NCBI GenBank assembly: GCA_027600665.1
Contig: JADGJL010000796.1
Coordinates: 1 to 13,764, forward strand
DNA: 13,764 nt
Source of the DNA: Irineochytrium annulatum
Taxonomy: Eukaryota; Chytridiomycota; Chytridiomycetes; Chytridiales; Chytridiaceae
Direction: 5' to 3'
A program made the position numbers and the translations under genes. The notes under the pieces were generated by a model, which saw only the letters and a program-made list of their open reading frames with translations, was not told the DNA's origin and did not search any database. Positions 1-8,048 of this stretch are shown piece by piece (the stretch's first letter is position 1; each line of letters starts with the position of its first letter).

Positions 1-2
1 CA

Positions 3-95
3 CCCTCTTCCTCTTCCCACCCCTCCACCTCCAGCCTTCTCTCCCCCTCCGTTCCTTCCGCCATCGTCCGTGGGAGCAAGCAATTGACGTCGTGA
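3..95 (+). CDS. Possible C-terminal end of a serine/proline-rich protein, cut by the left edge
   Basis: One plus-strand frame is open from the left edge to a TGA at 93-95 and reads as a Ser/Pro/Thr-rich tail ending VRGSKQLTS. Most third positions are C, as in the confident genes of this window, which is the only reason to prefer this frame. The whole stretch is a pyrimidine-rich tract (CCTCTTCC-like), so composition alone could give the same picture, and the other two frames are also Pro/Leu-rich. No domain is visible. It could equally be non-coding low-complexity DNA. Confidence 0.2.
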   Translation, partial: PSSSSHPSTSSLLSPSVPSAIVRGSKQLTS

Positions 96-555
96 GGCGG
101 GCCTCCCAGCGGGTGTTTTGTGATAATCTGCCGCGTCCTCGGCCGGCGGCTGGGAAGTCCGTAGGGCCTCCGATTCCAAGAGGCTGGAGGAGATGTCGCC
201 GCCCACTTTCAGTGCGAAAGAAGGGTGGCCACCTGCGTCCGCAAAGATGGCGTCCACCATGCTATATTTCTGTACAGAGTTGGAATTAAAACGTTGTACA
301 TCCTCCCGGCTTACCTTGCAAATTTTTTGGCGTTCCCGAGTCATCCAGTCATCCCTATACTTGTCCTTTTCCTCCTTCGTCATAATGTCCCACCATCCAT
401 AAGACCCTCCCCGTTCAAAAATCCACATCCCTTGCTTGCCTCCAGGTCAACAGCATCATCGTGTACTTGTTCTGGACCGCCGCCGGCGACCGACTGATCT
501 GGTGATGGTGTTCAAGGAACTTGGAGATTCCCCAAAAAAACAGCCATTGTCGGCT
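96..555. other. No convincing gene
   Basis: Three overlapping short frames are open here but none has a recognisable motif or steady codon bias. A frame starting at ATG 193 looks protein-like for about 35 codons and then turns into AT-rich, serine/leucine-rich sequence. I see no repeat, tRNA or splice structure that would rescue a gene. Confidence 0.5.
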
Positions 556-1026
556 TCATGACTTTCCGGCCAGTCCTGCCGTTGCGGTCCTCAGCCTTGT
601 CGTCGAAGCCGTCAATATAAAGCCATAGTTAAACAAAACAAACAGAATATCATCATCATCACACTGCATGACTTGCCTTTCGAAGTTCCCGACCCGCAGC
701 CGCACCAGAAAGGCCTCCAGGCTTGTCAAGCACGTCACCAGGCTCTTGTCCTTGTCCCAGGCCGCGCCTTTATCCCTATCCGAGGTCCCGAAAGTCGTCG
801 TTCTCCGCCAATGCAACGGCCTCCAACTCGACGGGGGTAGGGTCGGACCGGGCCGAAAGGCGGCACCGGCGGCTGGTACTACTGCTGGAAGCTGCTGCGG
901 TGGAAGCTGCTGTAGCGGGTAGTAGTAGCCCAGCCCTTGTTGCCAGACGGGGAAGGCAAACATGGCCGGCCCTGGCAACATCAATGCTGCCGGCGCTGTC
1001 ACCGTTGAGCTGGCTGCGGCGGGCAT
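556..1026 (-). CDS. Hypothetical Pro/Gln/Ala-rich protein, frame integrity doubtful
   Basis: Function unknown. The start at 1026 is chosen because it sits in a strong eukaryotic start context (GCCACC before ATG) and begins MPAAASS; the frame remains open upstream to 1266, but that part looks non-coding. From 1026 the frame gives 156 residues: an Ala/Pro-rich N-terminus, a segment rich in Tyr, Gln and Pro (GLGYYYPLQQLPPQQLP), then a charged, helix-like part (DKDKSLVTCLTSLEAFLVRL, about 756-697) and a run of four Asp encoded by (GAT)4 at 649-660. A second minus frame between 832 and 776 reads VELEAVALAENDDFRDLG then stop and is just as protein-like, so the real product may change frame, be spliced here, or be a decaying gene. 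The last 30 residues look random. No family recognised. Confidence 0.33.
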   Translation of the reverse strand: MPAAASSTVTAPAALMLPGPAMFAFPVWQQGLGYYYPLQQLPPQQLPAVVPAAGAAFRPGPTLPPSSWRPLHWRRTTTFGTSDRDKGAAWDKDKSLVTCLTSLEAFLVRLRVGNFERQVMQCDDDDILFVLFNYGFILTASTTRLRTATAGLAGKS

Positions 1027-1488
1027 GGTGGCGGGTTTGATCGACTTTGGGCAACCCCGCGTTTGCCTGTCATGGATGGAGGGCAAGGGGGAAGCAGGTT
1101 TGAGAGCACAAGACTGATGATTTGAATGGTGAAACCAAAGCCCATCATACTTCGCCAAATTGCCTCCATAGACCTTTTTCGCTCCTGGAAATAGAAAATC
1201 GTGTATGGACCCCGACTTAACTGTTGGCCAATCACAATTTTGTATCAATCTTTCAGTTTTCTCCATTTATTCTGACCGTTGAACTCTTCTGTAGAGGTTT
1301 GAAGAGCCCTTTTGTCTTGCTAAAGAAGTTTTGGCGCAACTACTGAACGATAATAGAGCAATCCCGTGTTTATACGCTTGTGTTGAGGAAGCTCGGCGAG
1401 GTTTTGCGACCGTATTCACGCTATCTCAACGACTCTTTTCCACGACTCTTTTCCACCACTTCCCATCGTCGATGTCATTTCCTCAATC
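1027..1488. other. No convincing gene; upstream region
   Basis: This stretch separates the minus-strand hypothetical ORF from the plus-strand candidate gene at 1489 and could contain the promoters of both. Open frames are short and show no codon bias. The only structure seen is the 13-nt tandem duplication listed separately. Confidence 0.4.
1429..1454 (+). repeat. Tandem duplication of a 13-nt unit
   Basis: ACGACTCTTTTCC occurs twice head to tail (1429-1441 and 1442-1454) without mismatch. It lies in a pyrimidine-rich stretch 35 bases before the ATG at 1489. A simple replication-slippage duplication is the likely origin. Confidence 0.8.
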
Positions 1489-2079
1489 ATGTTCGACTAC
1501 AACACAGCGCGGCCAGCGACTCAAGGCAAGAAGTAGAAGGATTCCTTCGTAAAAGTCGGCATTACCGCCAGCACGGCCACGTCGTCTTTGATAGGTAGTT
1601 ACCACTACCAATCCACAAAGGTTGAGAATGATGGCGGCGCCACCCTCTCCGCCATCCAACCTCTCCCAATTTGCCGAGTCCTCCAGCGCTATCGAAATCC
1701 TCGTGAACGACATCCATCACACGCGGCGGATAGCCTATGTCTTGATGAGATCTCGGCATCAATTTGTCGATGGTTGGGAAGTACGACCGGGATAGGCTGA
1801 GGAAGCGTTGGTTTTGGCCGACAATGCAGGTGGGTGAGGCTGGGCAGTGCGATGATGGCAGCATAACGAGACTGATAACTCTTAACAAAACCTATACTAA
1901 TATAAATTTAACATCAGCGATCGCAAACAATTCAAACCGCATCATACGCAATCTCGCACGCGGTCACCATCACTTTGTCGTCTCCGCTCGCCCAAGAGGC
2001 CACCTATCCGCCCACCCGCACGAGAACACCCGCCTTCACCAATGCGGCATGGTCGGAACAACGACTGGCTGCGGATTAG
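1489..2079 (+). pseudogene. Unidentified candidate gene, spliced or frame-broken
   Basis: Several plus-strand segments are coding-like but do not share one frame. ATG 1489 opens MFDYNTARPATQGKK, then a TAG at 1534-1536, after which the same frame continues KDSFVKVGITASTATSSLIG. A second frame (ATG 1628 or 1631, stop 1793-1795) reads SAIEILVNDIHHTRRIAYVL. A third reads MVGKYDRDRLRKRWFWPTMQ from ATG 1770 to 1829. The best gene evidence is at the 3' end: GTGGGT donor at 1830, acceptor ATCAG ending at 1917 preceded by CTAAT and TTTAAC branch-like motifs, and a terminal exon 1918-2079 joining in the same phase and ending EQRLAAD before TAG. A 47-nt intron 1695-1741 (GTGAAC to TGATGAG) would link the first and third frames. 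No family recognised. It may be a real multi-exon gene I cannot model, or a pseudogene; a 108-residue minus-strand frame also covers 1562-1888. Confidence 0.33.
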
Positions 2080-2675
2080 GACGGGGATGGGTGACTGCGG
2101 TGATGTGCGACGAGGACTGGTCGAAGAATGAGACATGATAAAGCATGTTGTTTTATGAAATGTCATAGATGAGAGCATCCATAGTCCAGTCTAATCACTG
2201 AGTAGAATTGACCCAACTTTGGATTTTCATGCTTACGTGCATGCACCGTATCTTAACTCCTTAAGTAATCGTCATAACTTGGCCAATGTTGATACGGGGT
2301 AGCTAGTCCCTTGAATATTAGCGATCAACTGAATCTGAGGAGGATCCCTTGGATTTCATCAACTGTATAGGAGGGTCCTTTGCTCGCTTCGGATATCGCT
2401 CGTTGAGTCTCCCTACTTTCGCTGTACTTGATGATTTGATGCAATGTACCAAAAATCCATTGTTGTTGCTCTTTCCCAAGGACGGAGCGTGATTTCTATC
2501 GGATGGGAACAGTTGAACTTGAAGCCACATCACCACATAGTGAGTATGGCATGTCGAACCTATATGTATCCTTACATATAGGTGATATTGCGTTCCGCCT
2601 GACAATTTCCCCAGCATTCAGATATTCCATTCCCGTCCCCCGTCAAAGCCAACCAAGATCCCTCCTCCCTCAGCG
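2080..2675. other. No convincing gene
   Basis: Mostly AT-rich sequence with short, unbiased open frames on both strands. A 10-bp perfect palindrome GTGCATGCAC lies near 2237-2246, which is not beyond chance. I see no coding pattern, tRNA or long repeat. Confidence 0.5.
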
Positions 2676-2856
2676 ATGGCAACTCCTTCGCAGCGTTCCC
2701 GGCGACAACTTCCTCCGTGAGGCGCGGCAACTCTGCGACACTTGCTAGCTGAATGCCCATCCAAAGCATGCTGACCGCTGAGGTGAGGACACTCCTTCCC
2801 GCATTTCTCCACCATTGTCATCAATCCAATCCCTTCGCCAAATCCTCCTCCATCAG
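2676..2856 (+). other. Gene-start-like stretch: two tiny exons and two canonical introns, no continuation
   Basis: ATG 2676 opens MATPSQRSRRQLP and meets a GTGAGG donor at 2717. A 50-nt intron (2717-2766) leads to a 16-nt exon (2767-2782) that keeps the frame and ends at another GTGAGG donor (2783). A 74-nt intron would end at CATCAG (2856). Intron sizes and signals match the confident genes, but the following frame dies within about 30 codons near the tandem duplication at 2901-2940 and the retrotransposon fossils. It may be the truncated 5' end of a gene. Against this, a minus-strand frame in the same place (about 2755-2600) reads AELPRLTEEVVAGNAAKELP and is equally protein-like. Confidence 0.2.
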
Positions 2857-2900
2857 GCCCATCCCGTTGGCTCAGTATCGTCATGGCTTTTCTGCAGTGT

Positions 2901-2940
2901 GGAGCATATTTATATTGACCAGAGCATATTTATATTGACC
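2901..2940 (+). repeat. Tandem duplication of a 20-nt AT-rich unit
   Basis: Two adjacent copies of GAGCATATTTATATTGACC-containing 20-mers (2901-2920 and 2921-2940) differ only at the first base. The duplication sits immediately upstream of the first recognisable retrotransposon motif at 2947. It could mark a rearrangement junction or be simple slippage. Confidence 0.85.
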
Positions 2941-2946
2941 ACTAAG

Positions 2947-3350
2947 ACGCCACCGGACATACCTTTTTAATGTCATTGCTGAGGACGTCAGATAAAATCT
3001 AGATAAAATTGCCCATTAGCTTTGGTGAGGTTTTATGCGGATTATGCGATGTCTTGCCGGCACGCGGACTGCGGTCTCGTATATGGCGGGAGGCAAGCAC
3101 CGACAACTGAACTGCAGATACTACTGAAACATACACCGTCGCCTAATGCAGAAGGTTCAAAAGAATCTGCTCTATGTCAGTCCAAGTTTTACTTAGGGCT
3201 GCGGGATAGCAAAGCGATCTATTAGCGCCCGATTACAAACTGGCTATTAATTTAGAATTTGCGGTGCTGTTATTGCATGGAGATCCACTAAACAAACTGC
3301 TGCGACAACTTCAAATTACTTTGAAATTGTTGATTTCATGAAGCTGCTGT
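2947..3350 (+). mobile_element. Degenerate Ty1/copia pol fragment: reverse transcriptase C-terminus and RNase H
   Basis: Three family motifs occur in order on the plus strand. TPPDI at 2947-2961 matches the TRPDI motif near the end of copia reverse transcriptase. ADCGLVY at 3064-3084 matches the GTxDYGL(V/L)Y motif that follows about 40 residues later; the observed spacing is 42 codons. QTGY-stop-F followed by GAVIAWRSTKQTAATTSNYF (3236-3328) matches the start of copia RNase H, where elements read QTGYVF...SWxSKKQ...TSSNxxE. The fragment is dead: a TAA (3248-3250) interrupts the RNase H motif and the motifs lie in different frames. Beyond about 3350 the rest of RNase H is not recognisable. 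Identification rests on motif order and spacing, not on a database search. Confidence 0.7.
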
Positions 3351-3813
3351 ACACAGCAGATGGCTACGTCAGCTACTTAAGTTTGCAAAGGATCTTAACA
3401 AGTTATCGATTTCTTTATGACCTGACCATAATTTTTGAAGTTAGGAGTGCTACAGTCAACAACTTGAACAAGGCTTCTAGTGAGGCGAATGCATTAAACA
3501 TCCAGCAACAGTTAGTTTTACTCAACTATGGATTTGATCGAAGAAGATGAGATTATAGTTAAGAAGTGTCAGATAAATTGCTTGCCAACATATGCACCAA
3601 GTATCTTTACAACATCAAGCCGGATGTGATCAAATGAGAATCTGCAGCTTTTACCTGTAACGATTTTTTAAGCGGAGAAGAGGAGGATAAGGTTCCAGGG
3701 AGGAGGAAATCAAAAAAGAAGAGCACAAAGAAGCAGAAGTAAAATATATTCTATGAGTGTCGCTATTTCGGTACACTTAAGCAGTAATCTCATTGTCCTG
3801 TGTCGAGGCACCG
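3351..3813 (+). mobile_element. AT-rich retrotransposon-associated segment, identity unclear
   Basis: The frame used by the RNase H fragment remains protein-like here, with stops. It reads NLNKASSEANALNIQQQLVL around 3460-3520 and a strongly basic run (GRRKSKKKSTKKQK) ending at 3741, followed by FYECRYFGTLKQ-stop-SHCP (3749-3799). The basic run followed by a Cys/His cluster resembles the end of a copia Gag with a decayed CCHC knuckle, but the canonical CX2CX4HX4C spacing is not met, so this is only a hint. If it is Gag, it would belong to a second element lying 3' of the first fragment. No long terminal repeats were seen. Confidence 0.35.
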
Positions 3814-4110
3814 AAAGAGGAGTGGCCAGCCATGAAAAAAGTTCAAGATGCTAGGACATTTGAGCACCGCGAATGACCTGCTGTTGGAGAAAGGCACATG
3901 GTAACTGGTAAGGATGCCCAAGATCCCAAAAAAGCGTAAGCCACTGAGCAGCAAGTCGTGCTACATGTATGCAGAGGATGAGGAAGGGAGAGTTACCGCT
4001 GCGAAGCTCGACTGCCATGTCTTACAGTAAACTCTTCTACGCACAAGTCGTGGACAAGAGCAGGTCCTGCGTTCACATGCTTTCCGCTGTGTCCGACTTC
4101 GTCGATTACC
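3814..4110 (+). mobile_element. Degenerate Ty1/copia pol fragment: reverse transcriptase N-terminus
   Basis: Motifs of the start of copia reverse transcriptase (RVT_2 type) occur in order. EEWPAMKK (3817-3840) matches the EW..AM..E opening. LLLEKGTW-stop-LV (3878-3910) matches LxExxTWxLV. KKRKPLSSK is followed by EDEEGRVTAAKL (3974-4009), matching the K.I..KWV.K.K.DEEG.V.RYKARL block; the Trp-to-EGRV spacing of 28 codons fits the family. FYAQVVDKS (4035-4061) matches TFAPVVxxS/T. The motifs are split over three frames and a TAA (3902-3904) interrupts the WELV motif, so the fragment is non-functional. This N-terminal reverse-transcriptase piece lies downstream of a C-terminal piece, so at least two copies or a rearrangement are needed. 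Confidence 0.7.
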
Positions 4111-4364
4111 CGTGGCTCCATTCCGTCAACTATCATCCTAATCGCCAGTGGGCTGAAAGGCTTGAACGACCATCCTATAGTCCGTCTTTTCTACCCGCTG
4201 TTCCCGCCCATCCCGCCAGCGATGCCCGTCTCGCGCCCGCTCGCGGCTCCCATTCTGCGCCCATCTCCTTCCCAAGAATTCCTTAAAGGAATCCCACAGA
4301 GGACCTGGCCTGTCTTTCGAACACCTCTCTTTCGCTCCAACACACAGCAAAAAAGGGAGAAAAG

Positions 4365-6401
4365 ATGCTGGTTTCGATGAGGGACGCCGTCGTGCGGCAC
4401 TACAGGGACACCACCTACAAGAGGACCGACAGGGAGATTGAGGATGAGCGGTGGATTGTGAGGGGTGTGAAGTTCAACCGATGGATTCTGTTCCCGGCCG
4501 CTTTCATAATCCAGGTGAGCGATTGGAGTCTGGAGCGGAGAGATGTATTTACGCGTGTCTTGCAGTTGTGCTGCGGATCACTCTACGCTTGGTCCGGTTA
4601 CAACGCTCCCATCGAGACCGCCCTGTACGGCCCCAACAACTTGGTCGACCGCGGCATCGCGACCATCACCTTCTACATCGCCGTCGGTGAGCCTTGCCAC
4701 TTATTCTCCTGCCGCGCCATTAATTTGACAATCTTTTCCTCTCACCAGCCGTCTTTGGAGTGACCGCCGCCATCCTCGGCCCTTGGCTGGAGCGCGCCGG
4801 CCCCCGCCGCGCCGCCATCCTTGGAGCCATCCTGTTCCTCGCCGGCAACCTTCTAACGGCCCTGGGAGTCTACGTCCGCTCCATCTGGGTCGTTTACATT
4901 GCTTATGGCGTCATCGGCGGCGCGGGGCTCGGCATCTCCTACATCTCGCCCGTTAGCCCTCTGCAGAAGTGGTTCCCCGAGTTGAGGGGCTTGGCTGCCG
5001 GTCTGGCGGTGTGCGGGTTCGGTGGAGGGTCGATCTTGGCGGTGTACACGCAGAAGTACCTAATCGGGACCGAGTTTGCGTTGAACCAGCAAATGTTCTT
5101 GGGCGTGCCGCTTACCTTTGTCGTCTTGGGGCTTTGCTACTTTGGGCTGATGATGTGCTCGGCTATGGTTCTGAGAATGCCTCCTCCTGGGTATGTACTT
5201 TGTGCGTGAGACAGGTTTACAAGATTCATGCTGACCGCCACAACAGGTACGCCGTCAAAGGCATCACTATCGACACCGTCAAGGGTTCCGAGGTCGTCCT
5301 CCCAGCCGTTAAGCCCGAGAAGTCTTCTGCCGTCACGGCCATCAACGTCGAGGACACTGCCGACGCGAACGCTACCGCCAACCCCCAGGGCGTCCTCGCG
5401 ACCCCAGCTCCACCCGTTGCCTCGGGCGCCATTAGCACCGTCCCGGCCTCTCGCTTTAACATGACGCTTTGGGACTCACTCGCCTCGGTCGAGTTCCGTC
5501 TGATGTACTTTATGTTCTTCTGCTCTCAGGTAGCCACCCCTTCCTCTCTCCTTCATACCTCGCTAACGCAGTTTGTGAATTAGATCACCGGTCTCCTGGT
5601 CATCTCCAAGATCCAGCAGATCACCAACACGCAGTTTGGCAAGACCGTCAATGAATCCTCCCTTGTCAACTCCTGCCTCGGCGGTGCCAATCTCCTCGGC
5701 CGGCTTCTCTTCCCCTTAATCTCGGACCTCACGGGCACGCGCAAGCTTCTCTTCGTCATCTCCCTCCTCGTCCAAGCCGTCCTCCTTGCCGCCTTGCCCC
5801 ACATCATCTGGGCGCAGTCCTACGCCGGCTTCCTGGTGGCCGTGAACGTGATCGCGTTCATGTATGGAGCCGGGTTTGGGGTCATTCCGGCGTATCTGGC
5901 GGATCAATTTGGCAGCAAGAATGTGGGCGCGACGCATGGCGTTATTTTGACGGCTTGGGCGCTCGCGGGCGTGGCGGGCGGGCTTGTATTTACGGCGGTT
6001 TACAACTCGGCGCTGAAGGCGACGTACTTTGTGGACGCTGGCGCTACGGCTGTGAGTAAACCCCTGCTGTTATGCGGTGGCACCTTGTTAACAACTTCAT
6101 CTGACAGAAAACCTGGCACCCTCCGACATCCGTTTACCACGTGTACGACGCCGACTTCCGCTGGATCCTGGCTTTCGTCCTCCTAGGCCTTGTGCTCGCC
6201 TGCCTCGTGCCCGCCAACCTGCGTGACAGGAGGCTCCCGCGCGTGGAGGGAGAGGTGATGCGCGTCAGGGTTGGGGGGAGGCTGTACAGGCTTGTGAGGG
6301 GCAAGGGCATTGTGAAGGTCAGCAGGGAGGAGGAGGACGCCGAGTGGGAGGCGTACGTCATGGGGATGGACGACACGGTCGTGAAGAAGGTGGTTGAGTG
6401 A
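4365..6401 (+). CDS. Major facilitator superfamily transporter, oxalate:formate antiporter-like (six exons)
   Basis: Predicted plasma- or organelle-membrane transporter of a small carboxylate or other organic anion; the substrate is inferred from family only. Exons: 4365-4514, 4566-4686, 4749-5190, 5247-5529, 5584-6051, 6108-6401, giving 585 residues. Introns are 51, 62, 56, 54 and 56 nt, all GT-AG, several with CTGAC or CTAAC near the acceptor. A hydrophilic N-terminus (1-38) precedes TM1 with CCGSLYAWSGYN, typical of the OxlT-like group. The segment GAGLGISYISPVSPLQKWFP then RGLAAGLAVCGFGGG is the family hallmark after TM4. A hydrophilic central loop (about 238-315, Ala/Thr/Pro-rich) separates the two six-helix halves. 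The second half includes GVIPAYLADQFGSKNVGATHG, and the cytoplasmic tail is charged (REEEDAEWEAYV). The ATG follows an A-rich leader (GGGAGAAAAG). Exon 1 ends in TM1, and the first intron is stop-free and in frame. An AATAAA lies 219 nt after the stop. Confidence 0.92.
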
Positions 6402-6760
6402 TCTCAATTGTTGGGGTTCACCACCACCGGATATGGGACATTTCATTTTATTTTTCTTTCTTTTAGTATTGCTTGCATCTTCACCACCATCACATTGTTT
6501 ATATGCTTATCCACCCTGTCTTGTACGCAGATACTATTTAAGCCTTGTAACCCGGCTTGCAATATTCAGCCCCCTGCTTAAATTTATATTTTAGTTTCGC
6601 TCAACTTGTTTTTCCTTTTAATAAAATCTCAGCAGGTCTTCGTCTGAACCATCACCCAAAGCATGTAGAGAACTATAATGATATCGCAGGATTTGCAACG
6701 AGACCATGAATCCTCGTCCCGCTCTTCGGACATTTTTGAATCAGCATCGCACGCTCTGCC
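6402..6760. other. Transporter 3' region and intergenic space
   Basis: AT-rich, T-run-containing sequence follows the transporter stop. The plus-strand AATAAA at 6620-6625 is a plausible polyadenylation signal. A serine-rich open stretch from ATG 6678 (MISQDLQRDHESSSRSSDIF) lies out of frame with the next gene. It could be an upstream exon or a leader ORF, but no good donor links it to 6761. Confidence 0.45.
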
Positions 6761-7531
6761 ATGCAGTACGCCCGCGGGATGTGCTCGGCCTCGTATCCAA
6801 TGTCGGATTCCTTGAGCTCCCACAAACGGAAGTGTCACAGCGTCGAGAACGTCAATCGAGAACCTTCCCCCGTCGGCCGCGATTTAGACCATCACATTGC
6901 GATCCCATACGTAACCGCGGTCAATACGGAGTCGGACTTCTTTGAGCCGGAGGACCAGTATGATCGGATAGGAGTGGGCGACCGCGGCGTGCAGAGCAGT
7001 CAAGGGCCTGTCGACTCTGCCTTACTCTCGCTGGTCGGATCCGCCACCGCGCGAAGTTTTGACCGGTCTCTCGATACGCCCTACGGCGCCTCCATCCCGT
7101 TGCACGTCGACGACCAGGCGACGTTAACGGCGGTGTGCTCATCGGGTCTCGGCCATGGGGTGGTGATCGACTTGCACACGCAGGGCGCCATCGCCAGGCC
7201 GCACGGCTGCCGGGAGGTTACTGAGATAGCTTACGATGAGACACTCGTGCCACCGGCGACCAACGGCATCCGCGCACCCTCCCAAACGTTCCCGAGCCCG
7301 ATCTCCCCACCGGTCGCGGACCCCGTCCCAATCTCACCCGCCGCCGAGAAACCGGGCAACGAGTCGCGAGCACAGCCGACCGAGGGCAGCAAGGAAGATG
7401 CAGGCGGCATCGCCGAGCCGTCGACGAAGGTTAACGCAGTTGGGGTCGATGAGTTTGGGTACAGGACGAACGGATGCGGGTGGACGTTCCGGGTCGACTC
7501 GGAGTCACGTTTTATATTCATTCCGTTATAG
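6761..7531 (+). CDS. Hypothetical protein, 256 residues, probably largely disordered
   Basis: I do not recognise a family. The ORF is uninterrupted from ATG 6761 to TAG 7529-7531 and its third positions are mostly G/C, as in the confident genes, which supports real coding. The N-terminal 60 residues are Ser/Arg/His-rich. Residues about 60-165 are mixed and could fold (ALLSLVGSATARSF, ATLTAVCSSGLGHGVVIDLH). About 165-220 is Pro/Ser/Ala-rich (FPSPISPPVADPVPISPAAE). The C-terminus ends in a compact hydrophobic/aromatic stretch (DEFGYRTNGCGWTF...SRFIFIPL). There is no signal peptide, membrane segment or metal-binding cluster. It starts 359 nt after the transporter on the same strand. An upstream exon cannot be excluded. 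The antisense strand is also open for 96 codons (7231-7521), expected from GC-rich coding DNA. Confidence 0.6.
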   Translation: MQYARGMCSASYPMSDSLSSHKRKCHSVENVNREPSPVGRDLDHHIAIPYVTAVNTESDFFEPEDQYDRIGVGDRGVQSSQGPVDSALLSLVGSATARSFDRSLDTPYGASIPLHVDDQATLTAVCSSGLGHGVVIDLHTQGAIARPHGCREVTEIAYDETLVPPATNGIRAPSQTFPSPISPPVADPVPISPAAEKPGNESRAQPTEGSKEDAGGIAEPSTKVNAVGVDEFGYRTNGCGWTFRVDSESRFIFIPL

Positions 7532-8048
7532 CTATTGGCTTCATCCGCTGGGGTACCCCTTACACCGCCTTTTGCTTCAGTGTCTCGTCGCTATCATACT
7601 GATTGGCGGGATCTTAATGGATCTACCTGTATATCCCCGTTGATATCCTCCATCTTATTCCTTGCTTTCGTATCAGGCGTTTGTATTTTAAACCTTTCCC
7701 CGTCGCGTCATCTTGTATAAAATAGATGTAAATTGATTTTAATGGCTATACTTGCTTATTTATCCTGATTTTAACAACTACCCACTCAGCCTCCTGGTTA
7801 TCACACTGAGCGCCATATCACTTTCTCCTTGTTTATATTTTCGCATCCATAAAATCATTTCGAATACCATACGAGTTCGGCTGAAGGTATAACTATTCTA
7901 CATGCTATGGTCTGACAGCTAGTATGTCGTTCGCCCGGATCCCACCCAGACATGAACAATAAAGCAAGCGTAGACGTCTTGATGTATTATGAATGACTGC
8001 TTTACCATGAGGGACTTAATAATCTGATGGCGAAACCAAAAAAAATAA
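7532..8048. other. Convergent intergenic region, no gene seen
   Basis: This AT-rich stretch lies between the 3' end of the plus-strand hypothetical gene and the 3' end of the minus-strand NAD kinase. An AATAAA occurs at 7958-7963 on the plus strand, far (427 nt) from the upstream stop. No RNA gene or repeat is apparent. Confidence 0.6.

Noticed and set aside
2237..2246. Perfect palindrome GTGCATGCAC as a possible protein-binding site
   Set aside because: A 10-bp palindrome is expected by chance in a window this size and no gene start is near.
3022..3225. Idea that MSCRHADC and neighbouring Cys residues are a TnpB/Fanzor zinc ribbon
   Set aside because: The flanking TPPDI, GLVY and RNase H motifs place this stretch in a decayed copia polyprotein; no RuvC-like motifs were found.
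4969..5583. 204-codon plus-strand ORF
   Set aside because: A composite: the first part is out of frame with transporter exon 3, and it happens to enter the true frame across the third intron and exon 4. It is not a separate gene.
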